Part shown: positions 1-8,113 of the stretch, one piece after another
Numbering within the stretch: position 1 is the first letter of the stretch
How the letters are laid out: every line of letters starts with the position of its first letter
Assembly: GCA_002395775.1 (NCBI GenBank)
Contig: DGUV01000045.1
Location: 1 to 64,000 of the forward strand
Direction: 5' to 3'
DNA: 64,000 bases
Origin: Prevotellaceae bacterium UBA4301
Lineage (GTDB): Bacteria > Bacteroidota > Bacteroidia > Bacteroidales > Bacteroidaceae
Made by a program: the position numbers and the translations under genes
Notes under the pieces: generated by a model
Databases searched by the model: none
Seen by the model: the letters and a program-made list of their open reading frames with translations, nothing else
Told to the model about the DNA's origin: nothing

Positions 1-5
1 ATCAG

Positions 6-53
6 GACACCCCGACACCCTCCCGACACCCCGACACCCTCCCGACACCCCCC
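6..53. repeat. C-rich tandem repeat at left edge
   Basis: A 19-bp unit (GACACCCCGACACCCTCCC) occurs at 6-24 and 25-43 and starts a third time at 44-53. Each unit holds two GACACCC sub-repeats. The array may continue left of the window. It could be an iteron-like or protein-binding array; no function can be read from it. Confidence 0.8.
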
Positions 54-219
54 GCCATACGCGCGCGGGTACATTATATATCAATATATAGTGAAAATGC
101 CTAAATCATTGATATTTAAGCATTTAGCAAAATACGGCAAAATCTTAATTTGTAAATAATTGTAAATCAATACATTAGAAAAAAGTTTGAAAAAAAACAA
201 AAAATAATTGCAAAAATAC

Positions 220-250
220 TTTGTTAGTTTGAAAAAAAGCCGTAACTTTG
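220..250 (+). promoter_or_regulatory. Bacteroidetes sigma-type promoter
   Basis: TTTG at 220-223, a 19-nt spacer, then TAACTTTG at 243-250. This is an exact match to the Bacteroidetes -33/-7 consensus (TTTG, N19-21, TAnnTTTG). Transcription would start near 256 and read into the first gene at 322. The surrounding 66-321 is AT-rich and holds no convincing gene. Confidence 0.8.
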
Positions 251-321
251 TCCCCGAAAGCAGTACAAAAAAGGACTGCAAAAGTAAAAAAAATGTTTAA
301 CTCACTCAAAATTAAAAAGTT

Positions 322-954
322 ATGGCTAACAAAAAGAATTTCAATGAGATTTGCAGCAGCGCAGCAGCGCAGCAAGTGACGAACCGCACTGCCCTTAACA
401 ATGCGGCAAAGGGAGCACGCGAAGACCTTAAAGAACGTAGTAATATGTATTACGTTAATGTTCTTAACCGCATGGCACGCAAAAACGAATATATGGATAA
501 TATTAACGTGCGAGACCTGCAGCGCATGTACTGCGCAGTAAGCGGGGAGCGTGAATTTTCACTCCGCATGTTTACCCCCGATTTTCTCGGCCGTCCCTGC
601 TATCTCTGCAAATATAAAGGAGAGCACACAGCTGCAGAGCTGCAGCACGGGGAAATTGTCACGGACAAAGGTAACGAATTACGCCTATCCGCGACCAATT
701 CAAACGCCCTTATAATGTATCGCGCCATTACTAAAAGCGAATGCGGTTATGTCACTGCGTTCCGTGCTGTGCTTGCACCATTTGCAGCAGAGCAGGACAA
801 AGCAGAGCGCGCAGCGCAGAGAGCAGCGGAGAGCAAAGCAAGGAGAGCAGAGCGCGCAGCCATTAAAGCGCAGCAGCAGCAAGCGCGCGCAGACTATAAT
901 AACGGCAAAATTACTATAGAGCAATTTGCCGTTATCATGGCAAAAACTGCGTAA
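322..954 (+). CDS. Hypothetical early protein, alanine/glutamine-rich C-terminus
   Basis: A 210-residue protein with no family I recognise. Residues about 1-150 look globular, with a CxxC-like pair (PCYLCKYK) near residue 93. Residues about 153-190 are a highly charged Ala/Arg/Gln helix, probably a coiled coil. It is the first gene after the 220-250 promoter and follows an A-rich leader without a Shine-Dalgarno. First-gene position suggests an early function; that is inference. Confidence 0.75.
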   Translation: MANKKNFNEICSSAAAQQVTNRTALNNAAKGAREDLKERSNMYYVNVLNRMARKNEYMDNINVRDLQRMYCAVSGEREFSLRMFTPDFLGRPCYLCKYKGEHTAAELQHGEIVTDKGNELRLSATNSNALIMYRAITKSECGYVTAFRAVLAPFAAEQDKAERAAQRAAESKARRAERAAIKAQQQQARADYNNGKITIEQFAVIMAKTA

Positions 955-1626
955 TATAGCAGTATAAGGGGAGCACGGAGCGCACGGGGGATCGTTACCC
1001 CCGTCCCCTGCAAACAAAGCGAGTTACCCGCTTGATAGGTAGTTACCTTTGTCGCTTGCTTGCTTGATTTAGAGCAGCGCGACAATACGCGGAGCATGAT
1101 TTTATTGCTCGAGAGCAGCACAAAGGTACCGGTCTTTGACAAACAAAAAGCACTTTTAGAAACGGGTACAAATATAGTGCTATCCTGCAGAGTTATTGCA
1201 GCAGAATTTTGTGCTATGCGCAAAAAGTATGCACCCCGATTTTAGGGGCAAAGGGGACACGGGAACGTACCTTACAAGTTCTATCTATTTGCATTTGATA
1301 CGGGGTGCAAAAGGTGTGTAATAAAATACGCGGTGGAGAAAGTGTATCTATCGCAAAATGATACAGCCCCTATAGGGTGACAGGCTATAGGGTGAAGTCT
1401 GCGAATACCGGACTATAAACAGAAGAGGTATGGCTCAGCCTATCAGGGAGAAGAGGAGTGCGCGGTAAAACGTGTGCGGTTAGTAATGTGTATGGCGCGA
1501 TGAAGTAAGCACGAGCGGAAACTATACACAGGTCAAAAACATCTCGAAGTAACCAAAATGGGCCAAGAAAAGACTATCAACGTACTATGCCGTCACGTAT
1601 GAGGGCGCACATGGTACGAACGAAGG

Positions 1627-1704
1627 AGGAGTGCATGGCAACATGGAAGGCTATGGGCGTATGCTATCAGCGTATGCAAGTGGGTTCGACTCCCACCACT
1701 TCTA
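1627..1704 (+). ncRNA. tRNA-like element with degenerate anticodon arm
   Basis: A 7-bp acceptor stem (1627-1633 with 1697-1703, one G-U), a D-arm-like hairpin (TGGC/GCTA with GG in the loop) and a perfect T-arm (GTGGG, TTCGACT, CCCAC, 1680-1696) are spaced as in a tRNA of 77 nt. The anticodon arm is not canonical: the best stem (GTATG/CGTAT) leaves five extra bases after the D-arm. It may be a decayed tRNA, a tRNA mimic, or the 3' end of the larger RNA. Confidence 0.4.
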
Positions 1705-1714
1705 CTATTGAGAC

Positions 1715-1756
1715 AATTCATAATTCATAATTCATAATTCACAATTCAAAATTCAA
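1715..1756. repeat. AATTCATAATTC-type intergenic repeat
   Basis: Three CATAATT units followed by ACAATT and AAAATT units form the leader of the gene at 1762. Related strings occur at 9612-9643 and, inverted, at 19140-19168. Such low-complexity intergenic strings are common in Bacteroidales genomes. Confidence 0.7.
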
Positions 1757-1761
1757 AAAAA

Positions 1762-2061
1762 ATGAAAAACTACATTTGGGTAGTAACAGAACATCGCACT
1801 ATCAATGGCGATATAACTGTGAGCACGAACCATTACTATCGTGCAGAGAGTGAAGACAAGGCCAAGGCCAAGTACGAAGCACTATGCGACAAGTACGAAG
1901 GAAGGATAAACCTGGCGTGTACCTACGACGACAACTTCAGCTCTATTGAGGAAATCGACGGAGAGGAACTGCGCTCATCGTTCCGCGACTATGAGCACAC
2001 GGGCAAGGCCAAGGGACGCACTCACTATGAAGTAGAAATCGGACCCGAAATTATCAAATAA
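1762..2061 (+). CDS. Hypothetical protein, 99 aa
   Basis: Unrecognised small acidic protein beginning with a predicted beta strand (YIWVVTEH), followed by a charged helical section rich in Ala-Lys. The opening resembles that of the protein at 8626 (VWVVT), so the two may share a fold. The start follows the AATTCATAATTC repeat, with an A8 run directly before the ATG and no Shine-Dalgarno. Confidence 0.7.
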   Translation: MKNYIWVVTEHRTINGDITVSTNHYYRAESEDKAKAKYEALCDKYEGRINLACTYDDNFSSIEEIDGEELRSSFRDYEHTGKAKGRTHYEVEIGPEIIK

Positions 2062-2072
2062 CCTATCTGCCT

Positions 2073-2276
2073 ATGGGAGAACCCTGTAAAATCATCGAGT
2101 TTCGCCCTGCCCATGTGCAGGAGCGGGACAGTCGCACCTATCAGGAGAGCGACGTAAAACAAATTCTCTATGCCTTCGCCCGTGACTATGAGCACAGGCG
2201 AAAGATAGAACCGCCTATGCGAGCCGATGCGCTCCGAAAATTTATCAATTCAGCATTTAATTTTGACGTAAAATGA
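2073..2276 (+). CDS. Hypothetical protein, 67 aa
   Basis: Small, charged, probably helical protein of unknown function. Its TGA stop overlaps the ATG of the next gene (ATGA at 2273), which indicates translational coupling. Confidence 0.6.
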   Translation: MGEPCKIIEFRPAHVQERDSRTYQESDVKQILYAFARDYEHRRKIEPPMRADALRKFINSAFNFDVK

Positions 2277-2509
2277 AAACAACAAAAACAACAAGAACTA
2301 TCCTTGTCGCCACTATCCTTTTCGTGGCGGCTCTCGCCCTGCTTACAGGAGTAGAGGAGAATCCAGTGCAGGCAATCTATGCCCTGCCCATGCTTTGTGT
2401 GTCGTGCGTTTTGTTTCGCCGCGTAGAGCGCGAATCAGAACGCAACGAAAAGAATCTCTCTGACTCCTCCGTAATGGGGAGGACTGCGCACTATCAGGAC
2501 GCAGCATAA
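2273..2509 (+). CDS. Small membrane protein, two transmembrane segments
   Basis: 78 residues. A basic N-terminus precedes hydrophobic stretches at about 9-26 and 35-48, so it is likely a two-span inner-membrane protein with a charged Glu/Arg tail. It is coupled to the gene before it by an ATGA overlap. Function unknown; phage proteins of this shape include membrane-acting host-takeover factors and holin-like peptides, but nothing here decides. Confidence 0.6.
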   Translation: MKTTKTTRTILVATILFVAALALLTGVEENPVQAIYALPMLCVSCVLFRRVERESERNEKNLSDSSVMGRTAHYQDAA

Positions 2510-2520
2510 TCTATCCGTGT

Positions 2521-2558
2521 GGGGCGGCTCTATCTGTGGGGCCGCTCCGCTCAAAATC
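2521..2558 (+). repeat. GC-hairpin leader repeat, copy 1
   Basis: GGGGCGGCTC to TCAAAAT forms a hairpin (GCGGC/GCCGC) followed by an A-rich leader to the ATG at 2596. A second copy lies at 6936-6972, where one stem pair is G-U (GCGGC/GTCGC), so pairing is kept despite the base change. Probably a 5'-UTR structure acting on the downstream gene. Confidence 0.6.
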
Positions 2559-2595
2559 ATTCAAAAGCAACTCAAAAAATTCAAAATTCAAAATT

Positions 2596-2799
2596 ATGGC
2601 AACTAAAAAGAACATGGCAAGCACCGCCAAGAAGCGTGCAACTATCATCGCTATGGCCGCTATCGCAGGGGCAAGTGTATCACAGACAAGTGCAGCCGCA
2701 CGTCAGGCCCTGGCCGACATGCGCGAGGAAATGGGCAAGGACACCCACGTCTATTCCGTGCAATATACATGGGACCCGTTCGACGGACTCTATGCCTGA
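2596..2799 (+). CDS. Hypothetical protein with hydrophobic segment, 67 aa
   Basis: The ATG in AAAATTATGGC fits the local start context; an upstream GTG-type start inside the hairpin leader is unlikely. The Lys-rich N-terminus followed by an Ala-rich hydrophobic run (about residues 15-31) resembles a signal peptide or membrane anchor. The 3' end overlaps the start of the peptidase-like gene by 8 nt. Confidence 0.6.
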   Translation: MATKKNMASTAKKRATIIAMAAIAGASVSQTSAAARQALADMREEMGKDTHVYSVQYTWDPFDGLYA

Positions 2800-4258
2800 A
2801 CACGAATTACTAACACTCAAAATCACTATTGCGATGTTGTACTATCAATTCAACGGCTACGAGGGTTTCAAGGAAATCTTCGGCATACAGGAACATGGAA
2901 ACGGTGTGAAGAGTCGCCGCAACAAGATACTATTGGCTCTGCTGACGAGCCGCGAGTTTGTCAACGCAGTGCGCACTACGGCGTGGAACAAAGGCCAGCG
3001 CACAGTCCGCGCCTTCATGGAGCGGTTTTATACTCTGAAGTCTATGGCCGACATGCGCCAGCTTGTGCTGGACGCTATGCACACGGAGGTCTATCCGCTG
3101 GGCAACTACGACGGCTATACGACCGACTGCTATCTCCTCTATGACAAGGAACAGCGTGGCTGCCTCTATCGGCTGAAGTCGATGCAGTATGAGGTGATGG
3201 ACGGCGGTCTGTGCTTCGACGGCGACTTCAAGGCCGTGCGCTATCGCAACCGCGAGAATGACAAGATTTACAAGATGAAGGCCGGTAAGTTCATGCGCCG
3301 ACTCATCGACGAGAATCCGTTTGGCGCTATCCTGCCCGAGCAGGTGAAGGTGTGGATGTGCGAGGACTTCACGGAGCGGTGGATTGCCTACGCCCGCGGC
3401 AAGTGTACGGGCTTCCACCTGCATGTGGGTGGCGAGTTGGAGGACTTCGAGACTATCTACGACGACGACATCATCTTTGCCTATTCGCCCAAATCTAAGG
3501 CACAGCAGGGACTCGGTGCCGACGACAAGAACGGGCTGTGGATTGCACTGGAACTATTGGCCGAGCGCGACGTGCTGAAGTGTGCCTTCTTCGTGGGTGA
3601 GGAAGTGGGATGCGTGGGCTCGCGTCAGGCCGACATGGACTTCTTCAAGGACGTGCTCTATTGCATCGAACCTGACCGCAGGAACGGTGGCGACCTCATT
3701 ACGGAAATCTCTGGGCCTATCTGCTCGCAGGACTTCGTGGATGCGCTGGGCTATGAGCAGTTCGGCTATGAGCCTACCGACGGGCTGATGACCGACGTGG
3801 AAACGCTATGCGAGAACGGGGTGGGGGTGAGTTGCATCAACATATCGTGCGGCTACTACAACCCCCACACCGACCAGGAGTGTACCGTGTGGAGCGAACT
3901 GAAGAACGCACTGGACTTCGCACGGCACATCTGCGCGACGCTGATCGACCGCTATCCGCATGAGTACACGGACGCATGGAGCGCGTGGGACGATGGCTGG
4001 TACGGCTTCGGACGGAGGCGCAAGCGCAAGGCATCGTCCTATACGGCCTTCGACGAGGATATGGACTATGAAACAATGGACTCTATCTTGCGCTACGAGA
4101 CGCACCTGACCTTCGAGGAGGTGGCGAAGGACTATGCCGGACACTTCGTGACGCAAGACGTGGACGTGCTGCGCTGCATCTATGACGACGTGAAAGCCTA
4201 TTGTGTGAAGGACGCACAGGAAGAACTGCCGCAACTGAACTTTCAAGGAGAAGCATAA
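2792..4258 (+). CDS. Zinc-peptidase-like protein (M20/M28/M42 clan pattern)
   Basis: 488 residues from the ATG at 2792; an ATG at 2834 is an alternative. The core shows the order of motifs of co-catalytic zinc exopeptidases: GADDKNG (about 242-248, bridging Asp), EEVG (270-273, catalytic Glu and metal-ligand Glu), EPDRRN near 293-298 (metal Asp region), and a late His in NPHTDQE (H359). The expected first HxD motif is not obvious; HLH about 30 residues before GADDKNG is the candidate. The N-terminal 200 residues and the acidic C-terminus are unassigned. Such enzymes cleave N-terminal residues or small amide substrates in the cytosol. It is unusual in a phage early region and could process a host peptide or a defence signal. 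Family-level call fairly sure; substrate unknown. Confidence 0.6.
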   Translation: MPEHELLTLKITIAMLYYQFNGYEGFKEIFGIQEHGNGVKSRRNKILLALLTSREFVNAVRTTAWNKGQRTVRAFMERFYTLKSMADMRQLVLDAMHTEVYPLGNYDGYTTDCYLLYDKEQRGCLYRLKSMQYEVMDGGLCFDGDFKAVRYRNRENDKIYKMKAGKFMRRLIDENPFGAILPEQVKVWMCEDFTERWIAYARGKCTGFHLHVGGELEDFETIYDDDIIFAYSPKSKAQQGLGADDKNGLWIALELLAERDVLKCAFFVGEEVGCVGSRQADMDFFKDVLYCIEPDRRNGGDLITEISGPICSQDFVDALGYEQFGYEPTDGLMTDVETLCENGVGVSCINISCGYYNPHTDQECTVWSELKNALDFARHICATLIDRYPHEYTDAWSAWDDGWYGFGRRRKRKASSYTAFDEDMDYETMDSILRYETHLTFEEVAKDYAGHFVTQDVDVLRCIYDDVKAYCVKDAQEELPQLNFQGEA

Positions 4259-4269
4259 CCCCTAACCAC

Positions 4270-4365
4270 TATGCAAGCATTATCTGACATTCTTATCGCC
4301 ATGACTATCTACGCCGCTGTGTGGGTAGTCATTTTTGGCTACAAGGAACACTCTAAAAATTGTTA
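4270..4365 (+). CDS. Single-span membrane microprotein, 31 aa
   Basis: Starts in ACTATG and encodes one hydrophobic segment (about residues 6-23) with a short Lys/His/Cys tail. The size and start context match other membrane microproteins in this region (17595, 18030, 19174, 20873), but the sequence is not related to them. Function unknown. Confidence 0.45.
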
Positions 4366-4428
4366 AATGTGTGTGACAAATCGGGGCATTTTGCCCTAAC
4401 ATCAACCTATCAAAAATTCAAAACTGTT

Positions 4429-4659
4429 ATGAGCAAGAAAATCTATTTCGTCGGAAAGAAGGTGGACGGCGACATCACTATGGTGCCCTTCAGGGCATAT
4501 CCCACCTTCGAGAGCGCAATGAAAAGCATCTATGAACACAAGCCCGACGATCGCAGGCTGGAGCAGACGGAACTGAAGAACGAGTTCCGCGTGCTGGATG
4601 CACAAGGCAACTATATCCACACAATCGCTATCTGTGACGTATGGATGGCAGAAAAGTAA
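4429..4659 (+). CDS. Hypothetical protein, 76 aa
   Basis: The ATG at 4429 fits the local start context; the longer reading frame from 4360 lacks it. Short mixed alpha/beta protein (strand KIYFVGKKV, helix FESAMKSIYEH, strands to the end). No family recognised. Confidence 0.65.
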   Translation: MSKKIYFVGKKVDGDITMVPFRAYPTFESAMKSIYEHKPDDRRLEQTELKNEFRVLDAQGNYIHTIAICDVWMAEK

Positions 4660-4684
4660 TAACCAACTAAAACGACATACAACT

Positions 4685-6916
4685 ATGGCAATCAAGAATA
4701 TGACTTTGGACCGCCTGTCGGACAGACTGGTGGAAGTGTTCAGTAACGCGGCTATGACCGCAGAGTATAACGAAGAGGGTCATCACTCTATCTGCTTCGG
4801 ATGGGACGGCTCAGGGCTTTCGCCCCTGTCCCGCGCCGCCTATCTCGATGCTTTCGGCAAGGAGATGGTCGCACAGGCTGAGGAGGTGGCACGCGCCATC
4901 GTGGAGGACAGGCAGCAGCGGTTTGAGCAGTCGGCCTATAAGGGCTACACGATGCTGGCCGACGAGCATGTGATGAACGGACAGCCGGCACCCGTTGCAG
5001 GCAGTTTCGTGTGGGCACTGGACTCGGGACTGAAGTGCGAGGGTGGTCTGCCCCATGCTATCTCGAACATGGAGTACATGGTGTATGAGCGCGAGAATAG
5101 CGACGAGAAGGAACTGAAGCCAAGGTTGGTGAAAGTGACGAGGGTGTTCACGCTCTCGGAGGAGGACTTCGACCCTATCAGCGAGCAGAAGAGTGCCGAG
5201 GTGCTGGAGGGCATCGTGAAGCAACTGACGGAGGGTGACTATGGCTCTGCCAGCGACGACGTGACGGACGAGGAGTGCAGCACCTTTGGCGACTATGGCA
5301 AGCTGGTGGAGTGGAAGCAGCGCACGTTCTATACGCTGGGCGTGGCTATCGCATGCGGCGACCGCTGGTATATCGTTGATACCGAGGGCTATAGTTACAG
5401 CCGATATATTCTCGTACCGCTGACGTGGAACACAATGTTTGAAAAGGTGCTGACGGCTATCCGTGAGCGCAACAACGAGCGTAACCGCCAGGAACAGGAA
5501 CGGCAGGAACGTGAGTATAAGGATAGGCTGGAGGCATACCGTAAGAAGTGTGAGAAATGGGAGCATCTGATGGAACCTATTGCGTCCTATACCAAGGCGC
5601 GTGAGGAAGCCAACCATGTACTCTACGAGGCTGACCAGAAATTGCGTGGCATCTATGGCAAGGAGCGCAAGAAGGCACTGGAGAAGGAAAAGAAGGCCTT
5701 CGACCAGGCGCAGCGCAAGGAGCAGAATGTGAGGAAGAAGAACATTCTTGCTATGGTGCAGACGGCGTTCCCTGGTGTGAAGTTCTCGCTGAAAGTGCAT
5801 CATGGATGGGGTGGTGACTGGGAACTGACGTGGTGGGACGGACCTACGGAGGAGGAATTTGCGGAAAAGACCGACCTCGACATCTTCGTGACCTATCACG
5901 ACTGTTTCGACGGCATGACGGATTCTTCCTATACGACAAAGGAGGAACATACGGACTTCGCCATGAAGTTTATGGGTGGCACGGCGGGTGACATTCGCAT
6001 AAGCCGCGAGATGAGCGAGGCGAAGAAAGCCGAATTGACGGAGAAACTGAAGGCTATCGTGCCGGACATCGTGGACGATGAGCCGTATGACTTCGAGGGC
6101 AAGGCCGAGGAGGTGGCGCAGCACTTCGGACGCTTCGAGCGTGAACTCTTCGGACACTACAACTACCGCGAGTATGCCCAGACCATCGTGCATCGCATCT
6201 TCTGCCACACGAGTTTTGTGGAGCAGACCGAAACGCCTACCGTACCCCCGACGGGTACGGACGGCGACGAAACAACAACAGAAAACAACAACTCAAAATC
6301 ATCTACAACTATGGCAAAGAAGAACATGACCCAGAACGAGAGTGCTAACACAGTGAACAACCAGGCTATTGCTTCTATCAAGGTGGCCGAGGACAGCGTG
6401 CCCATGACAGCAGAGAACTACTTCGCAGGACTGCCGGAGGTGCAGTTCTCCACCTATAAGACCAAGCGCGGCGACACGGCCCCTCAGATTATCGGCTTCG
6501 GCGGCGAGGATGACCCGCGCTGGAAGACGCACAAGGATGCAGGGCACAAGTACGTGAGTGCATCCTACCGCCGCGACCTGAACGGCAACAAGGTCTATAT
6601 CCTGCTGTTCGGTGTCCGCTACATGGACGTAGCCAAGGCACTGGCAGGAGCCTACAACACCGCCGACGTGGATGCCTGGCGCCGCGCCGAGGATGCTTGC
6701 ATGGCTATCTATGAGCAAGCCCAGCGCGACGGCAAGGCCCGCTGGGAGGAGAAAAAGCAGCAGTGGGCAGAGAAGAAGGCCGAACGTCAGGCAGCCAAGA
6801 CTGCCGAGGAGCAGGCCAAGAAGTGCTATACGAAGGAGGACGTGGCCGCTATGCTGAAGAACGTGCTGGCCGGCGGCGATGTGCCAGAGGATATCAAGCG
6901 TCTCTTAGCCGCTTGA
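4685..6916 (+). CDS. Large hypothetical protein, apparent fusion of two genes
   Basis: 743 residues, no family recognised. The first part (about 1-520) has a long charged coiled coil around 260-340. The second part begins at an in-frame ATG at 6311 and ends in a Lys/Ala-rich helix. The DNA just before 6311 (AACTCAAAATCATCTACAACTATGG) looks exactly like the A-rich gene leaders seen elsewhere here, and is translated as an Asn/Ser/Thr linker. This suggests two former genes joined by loss of a stop codon, or one gene with an internal start that also makes a short C-terminal product of about 201 residues. Confidence 0.7.
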   Translation: MAIKNMTLDRLSDRLVEVFSNAAMTAEYNEEGHHSICFGWDGSGLSPLSRAAYLDAFGKEMVAQAEEVARAIVEDRQQRFEQSAYKGYTMLADEHVMNGQPAPVAGSFVWALDSGLKCEGGLPHAISNMEYMVYERENSDEKELKPRLVKVTRVFTLSEEDFDPISEQKSAEVLEGIVKQLTEGDYGSASDDVTDEECSTFGDYGKLVEWKQRTFYTLGVAIACGDRWYIVDTEGYSYSRYILVPLTWNTMFEKVLTAIRERNNERNRQEQERQEREYKDRLEAYRKKCEKWEHLMEPIASYTKAREEANHVLYEADQKLRGIYGKERKKALEKEKKAFDQAQRKEQNVRKKNILAMVQTAFPGVKFSLKVHHGWGGDWELTWWDGPTEEEFAEKTDLDIFVTYHDCFDGMTDSSYTTKEEHTDFAMKFMGGTAGDIRISREMSEAKKAELTEKLKAIVPDIVDDEPYDFEGKAEEVAQHFGRFERELFGHYNYREYAQTIVHRIFCHTSFVEQTETPTVPPTGTDGDETTTENNNSKSSTTMAKKNMTQNESANTVNNQAIASIKVAEDSVPMTAENYFAGLPEVQFSTYKTKRGDTAPQIIGFGGEDDPRWKTHKDAGHKYVSASYRRDLNGNKVYILLFGVRYMDVAKALAGAYNTADVDAWRRAEDACMAIYEQAQRDGKARWEEKKQQWAEKKAERQAAKTAEEQAKKCYTKEDVAAMLKNVLAGGDVPEDIKRLLAA

Positions 6917-6935
6917 AGTGAAAAGTGAAAAATGC

Positions 6936-6972
6936 GGGGCGGCTCTATTCATGGGGTCGCTCCGCTCAAAAT
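6936..6972 (+). repeat. GC-hairpin leader repeat, copy 2
   Basis: Second copy of the 2521-2558 element, again directly ahead of an A-rich leader and an ACTATG start (6994). It keeps the stem with a G-U pair. Two copies in front of unrelated genes point to a shared leader element and not to gene duplication. Confidence 0.6.
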
Positions 6973-6993
6973 TAAATCAAAAATTATACGACT

Positions 6994-7458
6994 ATGGCAA
7001 CATTTATCAGACTGAAAGAACGGAAGGGCGGCGCAAGCGTCATTCTGCAAGTGGAACAGATTGCTTCTATCCGCGACATGCAATCGGACCAGGCGGTAGC
7101 CGACAACCGCGAATGGCGCTACACCTGCATCGTATGTGGCGGACGCTCCTACGAGGTGAAGGAGACCGAGAGTGAGATACTTGAGAAAATCGGTATTTCA
7201 TTACCAGAACCTAAGAAGCTCATCGACAAGGAGCATCTGTTGCAAGAGACTATTGCGCTGCTGTCGTCGGACCTCTACAACACCATGTATCAGAGCGACC
7301 GCTTCGGCGGGTGGGGTGATGTGTGTGACGCTATCATTGAGTATGCCAAGCAGTTTGAGAAGGAACTGGACTGGCAAGTGGATGATGAGCGCGACTACAT
7401 GACGGAACTTGAAGCGTTCGAGAACAAGGTAATGAAGGAACTGAATTTAATCGACTAA
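6994..7458 (+). CDS. Hypothetical protein, 154 aa
   Basis: Starts in CGACTATGG. The N-terminal 60 residues look beta-rich with a single CxxC (CIVCGG, about 45-50), which could bind a metal or form a knuckle. The rest is acidic and helical. Function unknown. Confidence 0.7.
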   Translation: MATFIRLKERKGGASVILQVEQIASIRDMQSDQAVADNREWRYTCIVCGGRSYEVKETESEILEKIGISLPEPKKLIDKEHLLQETIALLSSDLYNTMYQSDRFGGWGDVCDAIIEYAKQFEKELDWQVDDERDYMTELEAFENKVMKELNLID

Positions 7459-7490
7459 ACTACGGAAATCGACGAGCAGGGTGAACCTGT

Positions 7491-7583
7491 CATGGAGGGG
7501 CTGGTCATTCAGGTGGACAGCATGGACGGCGGCTCTATCCACGAGTATGTACGGGACGGAATCACATGGAAGGAAAACAACTA
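7491..7583 (+). pseudogene. Possible gene remnant or 30-aa ORF
   Basis: Between the genes at 6994 and 7597 a frame is open from about 7462 to 7583 and reads like the acidic C-terminus of a protein, but its first ATG (7491) is internal and lacks the usual leader. It may be the tail of a decayed gene. Confidence 0.3.
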
Positions 7584-7596
7584 AAACAACAAGACT

Positions 7597-8079
7597 ATGA
7601 AATCAGAACAACTTCATCAAGTGAGAGAGGCGTGCAAGGAGCAGTTGCTCGACACACTGATGACGCTGGTGCGTGAGAACGGCGACGACTATAACGACTA
7701 TTACCGTGACGAACACGGCATAGAGGAAGACGAGGGCTACACCATCGTAAAGGTGCTTGACATTGCCAGCTTCGGATGCGCCTTTGCCCTGCCTTTGAAA
7801 TGGGTGGATGGCATTGAAGGCGACATAGACCCTACGGTGGCTGATTTGTCGGACGAGTTCGGGCACCACGCTTTCTGGTCGCTCTATATCGAGCGTGACG
7901 AGACGGGTTATGAAACGCTGATGCTCTATCAGTTCTTCAACGGCGGTGTGAACTGGCAGGGTGACATGGCTGAACCTGACCACCAGCCGGCATCGGAAAT
8001 GTCGCTGGCGGAACTGGACTATCTGACACAGGCTATCTACTGGCACCTGCGCAGGGATGTGGAGAAAGTGAATGAGTAA
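7597..8079 (+). CDS. Hypothetical acidic protein, 160 aa
   Basis: ACTATG start with an A-rich leader (AAAACAACAAGACTATG). Strongly acidic, with Asp/Tyr-rich repeats near 28-40 and aromatic residues typical of a compact soluble domain. Acidic small proteins are frequent among DNA-mimic and anti-host phage proteins, but that is only suggestive. Confidence 0.7.
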   Translation: MKSEQLHQVREACKEQLLDTLMTLVRENGDDYNDYYRDEHGIEEDEGYTIVKVLDIASFGCAFALPLKWVDGIEGDIDPTVADLSDEFGHHAFWSLYIERDETGYETLMLYQFFNGGVNWQGDMAEPDHQPASEMSLAELDYLTQAIYWHLRRDVEKVNE

Positions 8080-8113
8080 TAACAAGGATTTAACGGATTA
8101 AGCGGATTGAATT

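Larger units (their letters stand above)
955..1761 (+). other. Long structured gene-free region, possible large ncRNA
   Basis: About 800 nt without a credible gene in a region otherwise packed with genes; the only ORF (1060-1245) lacks an ATG start. It contains clear hairpins: a 7-bp GC stem at 984-1004 enclosed by an AGGGG/CCCCT pairing, a 6-bp stem with 7-nt loop near 1398-1416 (AGTCTG/CGGACT), and a stem near 1428-1447. It ends in a tRNA-like fold (1627-1704). The layout recalls large ornate phage RNAs found beside tRNAs, but no family consensus was recognised. Confidence 0.4.

Noticed and set aside
6..53. CRISPR-like array
   Set aside because: The repeat units are directly adjacent with no spacers, so it is a tandem repeat.
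1060..1245. 61-aa ORF in the structured region
   Set aside because: It starts at a TTG without leader context and its sequence overlaps predicted RNA stems.
955..1761. tmRNA
   Set aside because: The 3' T-arm is tmRNA-like, but no tag reading frame and no matching 5' consensus were found.
4811..6208. 465-aa open frame on the - strand
   Set aside because: Antisense to the 743-aa gene, His/Leu-rich shadow composition and no start signals.
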